From positions 1 through 50,387 of IMG/VR virus record IMGVR_UViG_3300020125_000120: 50,387 nucleotides of DNA; one strand, 5' to 3'. The translations under genes and the position numbers were made by a program. Source of the stretch: a virus. Positions 32,442 through 40,615 of the stretch are shown piece by piece. Numbering within the stretch: the first letter of the stretch is position 1; each line of letters starts with the position of its first letter. The notes beneath the pieces were generated by a model. The model had not been told where the DNA came from. It saw nothing but the letters and a program-made list of their open reading frames with translations, and ran no database searches.

Positions 32442-33331
32442 AAAATACCTTTTTCTTTTAATAGTTTAATCGATCTATTAGCAGTAAATTGCTGTGATGC
32501 TTTATAATTCCAATCTGCTATATGTTCTTTTAATATATGATCTTTAATATAATCATCAAATGCTGCTTGTTGACAATTCTTTATATATGTACCGATATCT
32601 TTACTAGAAAACTCTCCATTTTTAACCGTTTTCTCAAATTCTTTATAAAATAATTGATTATCAATAGAGTCAATAAATAATGATTCTTTTGTCAAACTTT
32701 TATCTATGTATACACGTTCTTTTTTAGGCTTGTTGCCATTAAATGCATTATCATTGATGATTTTTACCCATGTTTGCCGACCAAACTCATTCTGCCAGTT
32801 AAAGTTTTTAACTACAAATCCTTCAAATTGTGGAGTACCTGAATCTATCAAATAATTACCAACTTCTTTATAATATTCAAAAACAGACCCATCAGCTATT
32901 TTTTCTTTTAATTCTTTAGGTGATACACAAATCCCTTCAATGACATCTATATCATATAATTTTAAACATTCTATATGCATCAATTCATCAGAATTATAGG
33001 CCTCAAATACATAAAACTTTTTATATGCATCTTCTTTATATTTAATATGATGCTGCACAAGCCATTCACCATATAATCTTGCATATGGGTATTTATCAAA
33101 AAAATTATGATACCTCATGTCATGTATTAATGTATTATAGCATCCAGCATTATCGCTTTGTAATGATAACTCACGATTACGACTAGCTATATGTATTTCA
33201 TCACCTGCATACCACATAGAACAGTTAGAACCATCCAATTTAGGTTGGAGTATTACATAGTCAGTATCTAATATCCCTAAAGTTTCCTTTATATCAAAAC
33301 GACGCTCTACGTGTTGGTATTTAATAAACAT
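32438..33331 (-). CDS. RNA ligase (Rnl2-like)
   Basis: 297 aa with nucleotidyltransferase motifs in order: I at 31-36 (KLDGSN, Lys31 nucleophile), Ia ASRNREL, III YGEWL, IV EGFVVKN and V WVKI. The C-terminal ~90 residues are a helical domain. It should seal 3'-OH/5'-P RNA ends or nicks using ATP. No polynucleotide kinase partner and no tRNA genes are visible, so its substrate is open. It overlaps the recA start-proximal neighbour by 25 bases (its own start lies within the recA 3' end). Confidence 0.9.
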   Translation of the reverse strand: MFIKYQHVERRFDIKETLGILDTDYVILQPKLDGSNCSMWYAGDEIHIASRNRELSLQSDNAGCYNTLIHDMRYHNFFDKYPYARLYGEWLVQHHIKYKEDAYKKFYVFEAYNSDELMHIECLKLYDIDVIEGICVSPKELKEKIADGSVFEYYKEVGNYLIDSGTPQFEGFVVKNFNWQNEFGRQTWVKIINDNAFNGNKPKKERVYIDKSLTKESLFIDSIDNQLFYKEFEKTVKNGEFSSKDIGTYIKNCQQAAFDDYIKDHILKEHIADWNYKASQQFTANRSIKLLKEKGIL

Positions 33332-34290
33332 TTTTCTAATAACCCCATAGTAACCAAATCATTTGTTAAAGTTTCTTTTACAGATTCTTTACCTTGTCCT
33401 AGTTTAATATCTCCATATGTATACCATGAACCAGACTTTTTAATAACACCTTTTGCTACAAGTATATCTATAACTTCATTCAAATAATCAATACCGTGCC
33501 CATATAAGATGTTAAAGTCAGCCACTTTGAATGGAGATGCCATTTTGTTCTTAACCACTTTAACCCGTGTTTCGTTTCCAATAATCTCATCACCTTTTTT
33601 GATCTGACCTGTTTTTCTAATATCCAATCTGACTGAAGCGTAGAACTTAAGCGCATTTCCACCAGTGGTTGTCTCTGGATTCCCAAACATTATCCCAATC
33701 TTCATTCTAATCTGATTAATAAATATAACCAATGTATTTGTATTATGGATTGCTCCCGTTATTTTTCTTAATGCTTGACTCATTAACCTAGCTTGTAGTC
33801 CCATATGACTATCACCCATATCACCATCTATTTCAGCACGAGGTGTGAGTGCTGCCACGGAGTCAATGACAATTAGATCGATTCCACCACTTCGTACAAG
33901 AGTATCAGTAATTTCAAGTGCTTGTTCACCACAATCGGGCTGACTAACAAATAAATCTTTAACATTAACACCAAGTTTTTCAGCATATCCAATGTCTAAA
34001 GCATGCTCAGCATCTATATAAGCGCATGTTCCGCCGTTTTTCTGCATTTGAGCAACAACAGACAAACACAACGTAGTTTTCCCGCTTGACTCGGGTCCAT
34101 ATATTTCAACAATACGACCCAAAGGTAATCCACCAATACCAAGAGCTTCATCAATAAGTAATGATCCTGTTGAGACTACTTCTACATCTAGCTTCTGATT
34201 ATCTCCAAGCTGCATTATAGAACCATCACCAAAAGATTTATTGATAGATGATATAGCTTGAGCTAAAGCGTCTTGTTTACTGGATACCAT
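33307..34290 (-). CDS. recA: RecA recombinase, proteobacterial type
   Basis: 327 aa, closely resembling cellular RecA rather than UvsX. Walker A is GPESSGKTT, the core has YIDAEHALD and [13 protein letters not shown], loop L1 is [15 protein letters not shown], and loop L2 contains [16 protein letters not shown]. The acidic C-terminal tail of cellular RecA is shortened. It would form filaments on single-stranded DNA for strand exchange and could trigger LexA-type cleavage. It was probably acquired from a bacterial host. Confidence 0.95.
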   Translation of the reverse strand: MVSSKQDALAQAISSINKSFGDGSIMQLGDNQKLDVEVVSTGSLLIDEALGIGGLPLGRIVEIYGPESSGKTTLCLSVVAQMQKNGGTCAYIDAEHALDIGYAEKLGVNVKDLFVSQPDCGEQALEITDTLVRSGGIDLIVIDSVAALTPRAEIDGDMGDSHMGLQARLMSQALRKITGAIHNTNTLVIFINQIRMKIGIMFGNPETTTGGNALKFYASVRLDIRKTGQIKKGDEIIGNETRVKVVKNKMASPFKVADFNILYGHGIDYLNEVIDILVAKGVIKKSGSWYTYGDIKLGQGKESVKETLTNDLVTMGLLEKCLLNTNT

Positions 34291-34394
34291 ATAACTTTAT
34301 TGTCTTTCCAAATTGGATAATATCTTATGCCATTCGTGTCTAACACAACTGGGTTATTTTTATTATTTAACCAGCTAATTATCTCTTTAGTCAT
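34263..34394 (-). CDS. Hypothetical protein, 43 aa
   Basis: Begins [20 protein letters not shown] and ends PVNKTL. It overlaps the recA start by 28 bases and the upstream gene by 8. Not recognised; short, but the coupling pattern is that of its neighbours. Confidence 0.5.
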   Translation of the reverse strand: MTKEIISWLNNKNNPVVLDTNGIRYYPIWKDNKVIWYPVNKTL

Positions 34395-34617
34395 TACCAA
34401 CTACTATATTACTATTAATATCAAGTAATTTTTTATCTTCTAACAATTGTCGTATTGGCTCAAAGTTAAAAATAGATGTATAACAACCTGGAACACATTC
34501 GGGTAGCAATTGTTCTGTTTTAGTATGTTGCTTTTCTATTTTCCTCTTGGCCTTCCCCTGATATTCCAGTTTCTTCATTTTGTTGTGTGTTCTCTGTGCT
34601 TTTGTTAATTTTGACAT
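34387..34617 (-). CDS. Hypothetical protein, 76 aa
   Basis: A very basic N-terminal half (AQRTHNKMKKLEYQGKAKRK) and an acidic C-terminal half with CVPGCYTSIFNFEPIRQLLE. Possibly nucleic-acid binding. Not recognised. Confidence 0.58.
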   Translation of the reverse strand: MSKLTKAQRTHNKMKKLEYQGKAKRKIEKQHTKTEQLLPECVPGCYTSIFNFEPIRQLLEDKKLLDINSNIVVGND

Positions 34618-34673
34618 ATCCAGCCCTTATTAATAATTTTAATAACAATAATGTGATTTTTGGCCTAAAATAT

Positions 34674-34847
34674 TTATTCAATATTAAATTTCTCCATTAT
34701 ATTAAAATACTCACTATCACTTAAATAGTTTAAAAAAGTTAAATCTCCAACATATTCTTTTAATAGTTTTTTTAGCTCTTTATTTTCCTCTTGTAGCTTT
34801 ACAATTTCTGAAACATGTACAAATGTATCGTATTTATTCAATTCCAC
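34674..34847 (-). CDS. Coiled-coil protein, 57 aa (GTG or TTG start)
   Basis: Starts at GTG 34847 (or TTG 34841) inside the HNH gene's end, behind AAAAGG. The helix VSEIVKLQEENKELKKLLKE is a coiled coil; the tail is acidic and aromatic. Function unknown. Confidence 0.5.
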   Translation of the reverse strand: MELNKYDTFVHVSEIVKLQEENKELKKLLKEYVGDLTFLNYLSDSEYFNIMEKFNIE

Positions 34848-35082
34848 ACCTTTTATTAGCTATTTTTTGTAATATGATTCGTTCTTCTCGTCCTAAATCA
34901 TGTGCATTTTTGTGACAAACTCTACAAAGTGCAACCAGATTAGAAGCTTCGTCGCTTCCACCCTGTGATCTGTATACTATATGATGTATATCTATCGCAA
35001 CATTGCCGCAAACTTCACAATAAGTAAAATCTGATGTTGTTTTGTTGGTCTGTTTTAAATAATTTTGTATATATTTTTGCAT
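34834..35082 (-). CDS. HNH endonuclease
   Basis: 82 aa containing the whole HNH module: CEVC zinc knuckle, AIDIHHIVYRSQGG catalytic core, SNLVALCRVCHKNAH second knuckle and final His. Similar small HNH proteins assist terminase in cos phages, but here the gene is about 4 kb from TerS, so either a packaging or a homing role is possible. Confidence 0.85.
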   Translation of the reverse strand: MQKYIQNYLKQTNKTTSDFTYCEVCGNVAIDIHHIVYRSQGGSDEASNLVALCRVCHKNAHDLGREERIILQKIANKRCGIE

Positions 35083-35084
35083 TA

Positions 35085-35282
35085 TTAGTATACTGGATAA
35101 AATGAACCATTTGTAAATTCGTATTTTCTTGGCAAACCATTAGTTTTATTCTTTAATTCATTATCTCTATCTATTACCATTTGTCTTAATTCTGATATTT
35201 CATCTTTAAGATCAAATATTACTTGTTGTTGATGATATACTTCTTGTTTATAATCTTCTTTAGTTTTTAACATCTTCATCAT
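35085..35282 (-). CDS. Coiled-coil protein, 65 aa
   Basis: Residues 8-45 are a heptad helix (YHQQQVIFDLKDEISELRQM) followed by NGLPRKYEFTNGSFYPVY. It ends 2 bases before the HNH gene. Not recognised. Confidence 0.58.
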   Translation of the reverse strand: MMKMLKTKEDYKQEVYHQQQVIFDLKDEISELRQMVIDRDNELKNKTNGLPRKYEFTNGSFYPVY

Positions 35283-35370
35283 TACTATAAAAATCTGACA
35301 ATGTAATTAATATTAATACATTACCACACAATATTGCTATATTCAAAAATAAGTTTACATAATCCAACAA
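35260..35370 (-). CDS. Membrane micropeptide, 36 aa (TTG start)
   Basis: GGAG precedes TTG 35370 (a second TTG follows). The hydrophobic helix is LFLNIAILCGNVLILITL, with an acidic tail (DFYSNDEDVKN). Overlaps the downstream gene's start. Function unknown. Confidence 0.42.
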   Translation of the reverse strand: MLDYVNLFLNIAILCGNVLILITLSDFYSNDEDVKN

Positions 35371-35371
35371 T

Positions 35372-35467
35372 TTATTCTCCTTTTACAAAATATGCAACTA
35401 ACATTTCTAATGCTGTTACAACAACAAATCCAAAAAATAACCAAAGTAAAACATTTTCAAAGCTCAT
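35372..35467 (-). CDS. Membrane micropeptide, 31 aa
   Basis: MSFENVLLWLFFGFVVVTAL is a single helix, with a short end (YFVKGE) whose codons hold the next RBS (GGAG). ATGA-like overlap with the upstream peptide. Function unknown. Confidence 0.48.
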   Translation of the reverse strand: MSFENVLLWLFFGFVVVTALEMLVAYFVKGE

Positions 35468-35550
35468 GCGTCATCTCCAAATAAAGTTACAAACATCATA
35501 ATTAACGCAGTACATGTAAGTAAAAAGCCCATAAATTCTAAAAATATCAT
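35464..35550 (-). CDS. Membrane micropeptide, 28 aa
   Basis: MIFLEFMGFLLTCTALIMMF is a single helix followed by VTLFGDDA. Overlaps both neighbours by 4 bases. Function unknown. Confidence 0.48.
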   Translation of the reverse strand: MIFLEFMGFLLTCTALIMMFVTLFGDDA

Positions 35551-35837
35551 TGTAACAATCCTATCAACTGTTCTAAAAATGCAGCCTCATTGTATAATAA
35601 TTCACTTTCACTAAGTAATTGACTTATTCTTTTGAACTCTGCTGGTTTAAGACCCATACATGCTGCTTCATTCTTTATATTTTCTATTTTTAAACTAATC
35701 CCAGACATACTTTGCTGAAATAATTGTTTTTGATATTCTACCTCTATATTTAATTCTGCATAATCATTTGCAATAGCAATTAATCTTGCCCTTCTTTGAT
35801 CATCAGATAATATATTTGTTAAAACTGTAGTACTCAT
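35547..35837 (-). CDS. Hypothetical helical protein, 96 aa
   Basis: Almost wholly helical (DDQRRARLIAIANDYAELNI, then LSESELLYNEAAFLEQLIGL) with no motif. Second gene of the minus arm, so probably early. Function unknown. Confidence 0.62.
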   Translation of the reverse strand: MSTTVLTNILSDDQRRARLIAIANDYAELNIEVEYQKQLFQQSMSGISLKIENIKNEAACMGLKPAEFKRISQLLSESELLYNEAAFLEQLIGLLQ

Positions 35838-35983
35838 AGATTAACTCCACCACGTTCTCTAGTAATTTTATAATATTCTCTTAATTCGTCTTTAGTATAA
35901 CACAATTCTTTCCAATAAGATTTAATAATTCTATCTCTTTCTTTGATAGCTTCTAATAATAAATTTCTCTCTAAATCTTCCAT
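35834..35983 (-). CDS. First gene of the minus arm, 49 aa
   Basis: Start at ATG 35983 behind AAAAAGG; an in-frame ATG at 36043 is rejected because it would overlap the promoter. It begins MEDLERNLLLEAIKERDRII and is a charged helix. Directly downstream of a sigma70-like promoter, so likely expressed early. Confidence 0.6.
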   Translation of the reverse strand: MEDLERNLLLEAIKERDRIIKSYWKELCYTKDELREYYKITRERGGVNL

Positions 35984-36013
35984 GTTTTGTACCTTTTTTA
36001 TTTTACTAGCGAT

Positions 36014-36043
36014 AGTATAACATACTTTAATATACAAATGCAA
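36014..36043 (-). promoter_or_regulatory. Promoter of the minus arm
   Basis: On the minus strand TTGCAT (36043-36038), an 18-base spacer and TATACT (36019-36014). It lies about 30 bases ahead of the first minus-arm gene. Good sigma70 match with two deviations. Confidence 0.6.
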
Positions 36044-36236
36044 ATTTATTTTAATAATTATAAATTAAGTTCACTATTCATAAATTTTATTAAGAAAAAT
36101 CGAAAATTCTGATATATTCCCCTTTGATAATACATTTATTAAGCTATGTTTAGCAAGGTACGAGCTAAATATTGCCCTCTTTCTAGCAATAGAGCAAGTG
36201 CAACATCATAAGAGCAAATGTATATTTATTGATTAG

Positions 36237-36266
36237 TTTACACGCTAACCGCATTTATGGTATAAT
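36237..36266 (+). promoter_or_regulatory. Plus-strand promoter in hub
   Basis: TTTACA (36237-36242), an 18-base spacer and TATAAT (36261-36266). Transcripts would begin near 36273 and pass through the hairpins at 36278-36343 before reaching the deformylase gene, so a structured leader or a small RNA is possible. Confidence 0.6.
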
Positions 36267-36579
36267 ATAATCTTTATAGAGCAAGTCGGCTAACGCCTAA
36301 AGTGCTCGTTAGGTCTTAACGAACATTCATTTCATTCATGTTCTGCCCTAACTTATATACTAACTAAGCAATATCTTATCACAAATAGATATAAAATGCA
36401 AAACTATTTTTATTGCACTGCACAATCTCGTTCTGCCACAACATATATTTTTTAAAAATAAATTTGACTTTGAGTTATATCAATGAAACTCAAGCATTTT
36501 TCTTTGTATTACATTGTACCACAATGGTAAATTTTTATGTATTATAGTACAATATTATAATTTTACAAAATTTAAAATA

Positions 36580-36610
36580 TTTACACAAATAATTTAATAT
36601 AGTGTATAAT
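36580..36610 (+). promoter_or_regulatory. Promoter of the plus arm
   Basis: TTTACA/TTACAC (36580-36586), a 18-19-base spacer and TATAAT (36605-36610). The RBS GAGAGGTGAT and ATG 36631 follow closely, leaving a leader of only about 14 bases. Confidence 0.6.
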
Positions 36611-36630
36611 ATATCCAGAGAGGTGATATT

Positions 36631-37080
36631 ATGAAGCTTTTATACTATCCGGACGAGCGGTTAAATCTCGTATGTGAATCATGCAAATCTTGTGATGTAA
36701 CATTGGATATTGTTAAAAAGATGACATATATAATGCGTAAGAAGAATGGTATTGGTCTTGCTGCACCTCAAGTAGGTATAAATAAGAGATTTTTTATAAT
36801 GGAATATCAAAATGGTTTATTGGCTGGGGATGTTGTGGTGCACATCAATCCTAGAATAACAGTATTATCTGAAGATAAAAATAATATTATTGAGGGCTGT
36901 TTATCCATACATGATAAAAAAACAACTCAAAAAAGATCATATTATATTCAAATGATATACGAAGATTTGGACGGATTTACTAGAAAATCTGGTCATATTG
37001 ATATTGATGCAGCCATTATTCAACATGAAATAGATCATTTAAACGGTATACTTATGATAGATAGGATAAATCATGGATAA
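36631..37080 (+). CDS. def: Peptide deformylase
   Basis: 149 aa with all three motifs: GIGLAAPQVG (residues 40-49), EGCLSI (Cys metal ligand, near 90) and QHEIDHLNG (near 131-139). It removes the N-formyl group from new proteins. It is the first gene of the plus arm, so formed early. Phage deformylases are known from marine and other phages; the benefit is thought to be support of host or phage protein maturation. It overlaps the polymerase start by 8 bases. Confidence 0.94.
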   Translation: MKLLYYPDERLNLVCESCKSCDVTLDIVKKMTYIMRKKNGIGLAAPQVGINKRFFIMEYQNGLLAGDVVVHINPRITVLSEDKNNIIEGCLSIHDKKTTQKRSYYIQMIYEDLDGFTRKSGHIDIDAAIIQHEIDHLNGILMIDRINHG

Positions 37081-40003
37081 ATTCGTACATTTAAAACTAC
37101 GTACAGACTACAGTTTAGTAGATGGCTGTATATCTATTGATAAAGCTATTGATCAAGCCAAACAATACGGTATTAAATGCCTAGCATTGACAGATTATCA
37201 TAATATGTTTGGTCTTATTAAATTTTATACAAAATGCCGCGAAAATGGGATTAAGCCTATAGTAGGTTGTGAGTTACGTGTCGAACATTGTCAAAATGTG
37301 ACAGTATTATGTAAAAACATAAACGGATATAGGCATCTTTGTGAGCTTATAACCAGGTCATACATCGATAATATGATAGGTGGGATACCATATGTTAGAT
37401 TTGAATGGATACAACCTGATGATATTATAGTATATTCTCAAGATTTATCCATATGCGAATCGATGAAATTTAAATTTGGTAATAATTATTATATAGAATT
37501 ACAACGTATATATCATAAAGATACAAATAAATATATTAAAGATGCAATAACTTTGTCTAAAGAGCTATCAATACCAGTAGTTGCAACACATTCTAACTTA
37601 TGTTTGAAAGATCAGCATATATCAAATGAAATTAAGATATGCATAAATGAAAGTACAGAATTGTCAGATAATACTAGACATTCTGATGATTGTTTTTTCA
37701 AATCACCGGAAGAAATGTGTGATTTATTCTCTGATATTCCTTCTGCTGTAACGAATACACTAGAAATAGCTAAGATATGTAACTTAGAATTAAATTTATT
37801 TGATGATTTTATGCCTCCTTTTTCAAATAACACCGTCATGAGCACAAAAGATATCATATGGGCAGATACTAATAAATTCCTTATTGATAATGAGCTGTAT
37901 ATTGATAATTATAGGCTTAGACTAAAATATGAACAAGATGTCATCAATAAAATGGGATTCTCTGATTATTTTCTTATTGTTGCTGACTTTATACAATGGG
38001 CAAAAGGTCATGACATAATAGTCGGCCCCGGACGTGGATCATCTGCTGGTTCATTAGTAGCATATGCATTAGGTATAACTGACGTTGATCCAATTAAACA
38101 CAATTTGTTATTTGAACGTTTTCTTAATCCAGAACGTGTATCATTACCAGATATTGACATAGATGTGGAACCGGATGGTCGGGAGCCTATTATACAGTAT
38201 ATCCGCGATAAATATGGTGATGATAAAGTATCACAAATAGCTACATTTAGTAAATTAACCGCTAAATCGGTTTTAAAGGACGTAGGGCGTGTTTTGGGTG
38301 TTCCATTTGAGGTAACCAACAAATTGACATCAATGATCACAGGAAAGGGCGTAGATACCTTAGAAAAGGCATATAATGAATGTGATGAGTTTAGAGAATA
38401 TATAGATAAATCTGGTGGACAAATAAAAGAAGCATTTCAAAATAGTAAGTATCTTGAAGGATTGACTAGAAATGTAGGCAAACATGCTGCAGGTATATTG
38501 ATAGCTCCTACTAAAATAACTGATTTTTGTCCATTATATGAAGCTGACGGCACTATGATTAGTCAATTTGACAAGGAAGATGTAGAAAAGATTGGATTAG
38601 TGAAGTTCGATCTGCTTGGGTTAAAGACACTTAAGGTAATAAAAGATACATTAAAAGCTTCTAATCTACAATTGCCAACCGAGTTTGACGATAAAAAAGT
38701 ATATGATTTGCTTAGTACTGGGAATAGCATAGGATGTTTTCAGCTTGAATCTGATGGCATGCGCAGACTATTAAAAGAGATGCAACCTAATTGTTTAGAA
38801 GATATAGCATCAGTTATATCGTTATATCGTCCGGGCACATTAAATGCTGGTATGGTGTCAGAATTTGTAAGACGTAAAAACGGTACTTCATTAATTAATT
38901 ACTATCATAATGATTTAAAAGACATACTTCAACCAACATACGGTGTGATTGTATATCAGGAACAAGTTATGCAAATAGCCCAACAAATAGCTGGTTATAC
39001 ATTATCTGAAGCAGATTTATTAAGACGTGCTATGGGATACAAAGATGCTGTTGAAATGGCTAAACATAAAGACATATTTGTTAAAGGAGGCATATCTAGA
39101 GGATATACAGATGAGCTTAGTAATGAATTATTTGAATTAATATTTAAATTTTCTGATTATGGATTTAATAGATCACATGCTATAGCTTATGCAACAATAT
39201 CATATTATACAGCATATTTAAAAACATATGCTACGGCTGAATTTATAGCAGCATTAATGAATATAGATAATGGAGATACTGATAGGTTGTACGAGTTATA
39301 TGATGATTGTAAAATATTTAATATAGAATTACATTCACCAAATATAAATTTTTCTGCTAAAACTTTTGAATCTAATATAAAAGATACCATAAGATACGGC
39401 CTATCAGGTATAAAAGGTTTGGGAGATAAGGCCTTAGATGTTATATTAAAAGCTAGAGAATTTGGACAATTTAAGGACATTCAAGACTTTAAAAATAGGA
39501 CAAAATCACGTAGCGTTACAAGTAAAGTCATTACAGCACTACAGGATAGTGGAGCATTTGACAGCATACAAAAAAGAAATTTATCACTAAAAGAATTAAT
39601 AGAACGTGAACAAAAAGCGTTAGGATTTAACTTACAGTATACTTACTTCCAGCAATATGAAGGTTTTGCAAGGAATTGTGGAATTAAAAAAATGTCTGAA
39701 TTATATATTGATGAAATAAATATAGTTAATATATTTGGTGTAGTTAAAAATATAAGACATATTAAAACAAAAACAAATAAAGATATGTATATAGTTGATG
39801 TCACTGATGATTCGGCTAGTTTGCATATGATATTATGGGACAGAGATTGGGCTATAAATGGCAGTAAAATTATAGAAAATAAACCAATTTTAATTGAGGG
39901 AATAGTCAAATTTGATGAATTTCGTAAGAAAAATATGATAGTCTACAAGAAAATAGCATCATTTAGTTGCTTACTGCCAGAACAAGATAATAAAAATGTT
40001 TGA
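37073..40003 (+). CDS. dnaE: DNA polymerase III alpha subunit (DnaE-type)
   Basis: 976 aa, a C-family replicative polymerase, shorter than the ~1160 aa of cellular DnaE. PHP domain at 1-235: HLKLRTDYSLVDG replaces the canonical HxH, so its metal site looks lost. Polymerase: GPGRGSSAGSLVAYALGITD, then catalytic PDIDIDVEPDGR (Asp pair near 360-363) and LVKFDLLGLKTL (third Asp near 512). Finger region has RAMGYKDAVEMAKHK and FNRSHAIAYATISYYTAYLK. Helix-hairpin-helix near 780 and an OB fold at about 880-945 (NIFGVVKNIRHIKT). No clear clamp-binding motif or tau-binding tail. It makes the phage largely independent of the host polymerase. Confidence 0.95.
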   Translation: MDKFVHLKLRTDYSLVDGCISIDKAIDQAKQYGIKCLALTDYHNMFGLIKFYTKCRENGIKPIVGCELRVEHCQNVTVLCKNINGYRHLCELITRSYIDNMIGGIPYVRFEWIQPDDIIVYSQDLSICESMKFKFGNNYYIELQRIYHKDTNKYIKDAITLSKELSIPVVATHSNLCLKDQHISNEIKICINESTELSDNTRHSDDCFFKSPEEMCDLFSDIPSAVTNTLEIAKICNLELNLFDDFMPPFSNNTVMSTKDIIWADTNKFLIDNELYIDNYRLRLKYEQDVINKMGFSDYFLIVADFIQWAKGHDIIVGPGRGSSAGSLVAYALGITDVDPIKHNLLFERFLNPERVSLPDIDIDVEPDGREPIIQYIRDKYGDDKVSQIATFSKLTAKSVLKDVGRVLGVPFEVTNKLTSMITGKGVDTLEKAYNECDEFREYIDKSGGQIKEAFQNSKYLEGLTRNVGKHAAGILIAPTKITDFCPLYEADGTMISQFDKEDVEKIGLVKFDLLGLKTLKVIKDTLKASNLQLPTEFDDKKVYDLLSTGNSIGCFQLESDGMRRLLKEMQPNCLEDIASVISLYRPGTLNAGMVSEFVRRKNGTSLINYYHNDLKDILQPTYGVIVYQEQVMQIAQQIAGYTLSEADLLRRAMGYKDAVEMAKHKDIFVKGGISRGYTDELSNELFELIFKFSDYGFNRSHAIAYATISYYTAYLKTYATAEFIAALMNIDNGDTDRLYELYDDCKIFNIELHSPNINFSAKTFESNIKDTIRYGLSGIKGLGDKALDVILKAREFGQFKDIQDFKNRTKSRSVTSKVITALQDSGAFDSIQKRNLSLKELIEREQKALGFNLQYTYFQQYEGFARNCGIKKMSELYIDEINIVNIFGVVKNIRHIKTKTNKDMYIVDVTDDSASLHMILWDRDWAINGSKIIENKPILIEGIVKFDEFRKKNMIVYKKIASFSCLLPEQDNKNV

Positions 40004-40010
40004 AAAAAGA

Positions 40011-40039
40011 TTGACATACATTAAAAAGTGTTACATAAT
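40011..40039 (+). promoter_or_regulatory. Strong sigma70 promoter behind polymerase gene
   Basis: TTGACA (40011-40016), a 17-base spacer and CATAAT (40034-40039): one mismatch to consensus. It starts 8 bases after the dnaE stop and would initiate near 40046, at the head of a structured non-coding region. Confidence 0.82.
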
Positions 40040-40045
40040 AGTGGT

Positions 40046-40440
40046 GTGGAAAGAGGACAGAACGGGAAACGAAGACTAAGACCGCAGGCGATGCAATAAA
40101 CGGAAGGCTCGTACGGCAAACCGTGAAGTGTCGTACCTCTATAAAAATTAAAATAGTTCTTTAATTTCCCCTTCGTAAGAGGGGGTTCAATAAATGACAT
40201 TATTAGTAGTACTTTAGAAATAGAATTCCAAGTGGTTGAACTCTTTTAGTGTTATTCATTGTACATTTTTCTCCAACAGATTGCCTTCTAACGAGGGCAG
40301 TTACTAAATGCATTTAAGATTACACTATATAGAATACTCTATATAAAGTATGATAAACACTTGTCAATAGCGGGAGTTACACGCGCAAAGGGCAAATAAC
40401 AAAGATGCATTCAATAACTAATTCATAAAAGGAGCATTAT
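40046..40440 (+). ncRNA. Candidate structured RNA or long leader (~395 nt)
   Basis: No coding frame fits. AGAGG (40052-40056) can close with CCTCT (40136-40140) around a purine-rich domain containing ACGG-CAAA-CCGT (40113-40124) inside GTACG/CGTAC (40111-40136). Next come an 8-bp AT stem (40146-40168) and a hairpin at 40168-40185 whose 7-bp stem carries a GTAA (GNRA) tetraloop. Another hairpin of the same geometry is at 40282-40299 (TGCCTTC/GAGGGCA). TATATAG/CTATATA lies near 40324-40343. It ends in AAAGGAG and ATG 40442, so it may be a riboregulated leader of the next genes or a stand-alone RNA. No known class recognised. Confidence 0.6.
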
Positions 40441-40441
40441 C

Positions 40442-40615
40442 ATGAAAGAGTTAATAGCAAAAAAAACAAAATTAATGACTGAATATTTAAGACTTAATGG
40501 TGAAATTGATCAATATAATTTTCACGCTTGTATATTTAGTATGAATGAAATATTAAAACAAGTTAGCGCACTAGAAACGCAGATTGGAAAACAAAATGAG
40601 AACATGGTTTGGTAA
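40442..40615 (+). CDS. Hypothetical helical protein, 57 aa
   Basis: RBS AAAGGAG precedes the ATG. Begins MKELIAKKTKLMTEYLRLNG, with two helices and ALETQIGKQNENMVW at the end. Its stop lies inside the start of the HtrA-like gene (20-base overlap). Not recognised. Confidence 0.62.
   Translation: MKELIAKKTKLMTEYLRLNGEIDQYNFHACIFSMNEILKQVSALETQIGKQNENMVW

Larger units (their letters stand above)
35984..36630. other. Divergent non-coding hub, possible origin region
   Basis: No gene fits in these ~650 bases. It holds promoters for both arms, several hairpins (36149-36169 TTTAGC/GCTAAA; 36171-36190 ATTGC/GCAAT; 36306-36322 TCGTTA/TAACGA; 36321-36343 GAACAT/ATGTTC; 36470-36493 TTGAGTT/AACTCAA) and three copies of AGAGCAA followed by AG/AT (36191, 36211, 36278). 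Extremely AT-rich flanks (36440-36600) would melt easily. An origin or a structured leader RNA are both possible; nothing decides between them. Confidence 0.5.

Noticed and set aside
36191-36290. CRISPR-like or iteron array from AGAGCAA repeats
   Set aside because: Only three short imperfect copies at irregular spacing; kept only as a possible origin element.
40046-40140. RNase P RNA, tmRNA or hammerhead ribozyme
   Set aside because: Conserved core sequences of these RNAs (for example CTGATGA...GAAA of the hammerhead) were not found in order.
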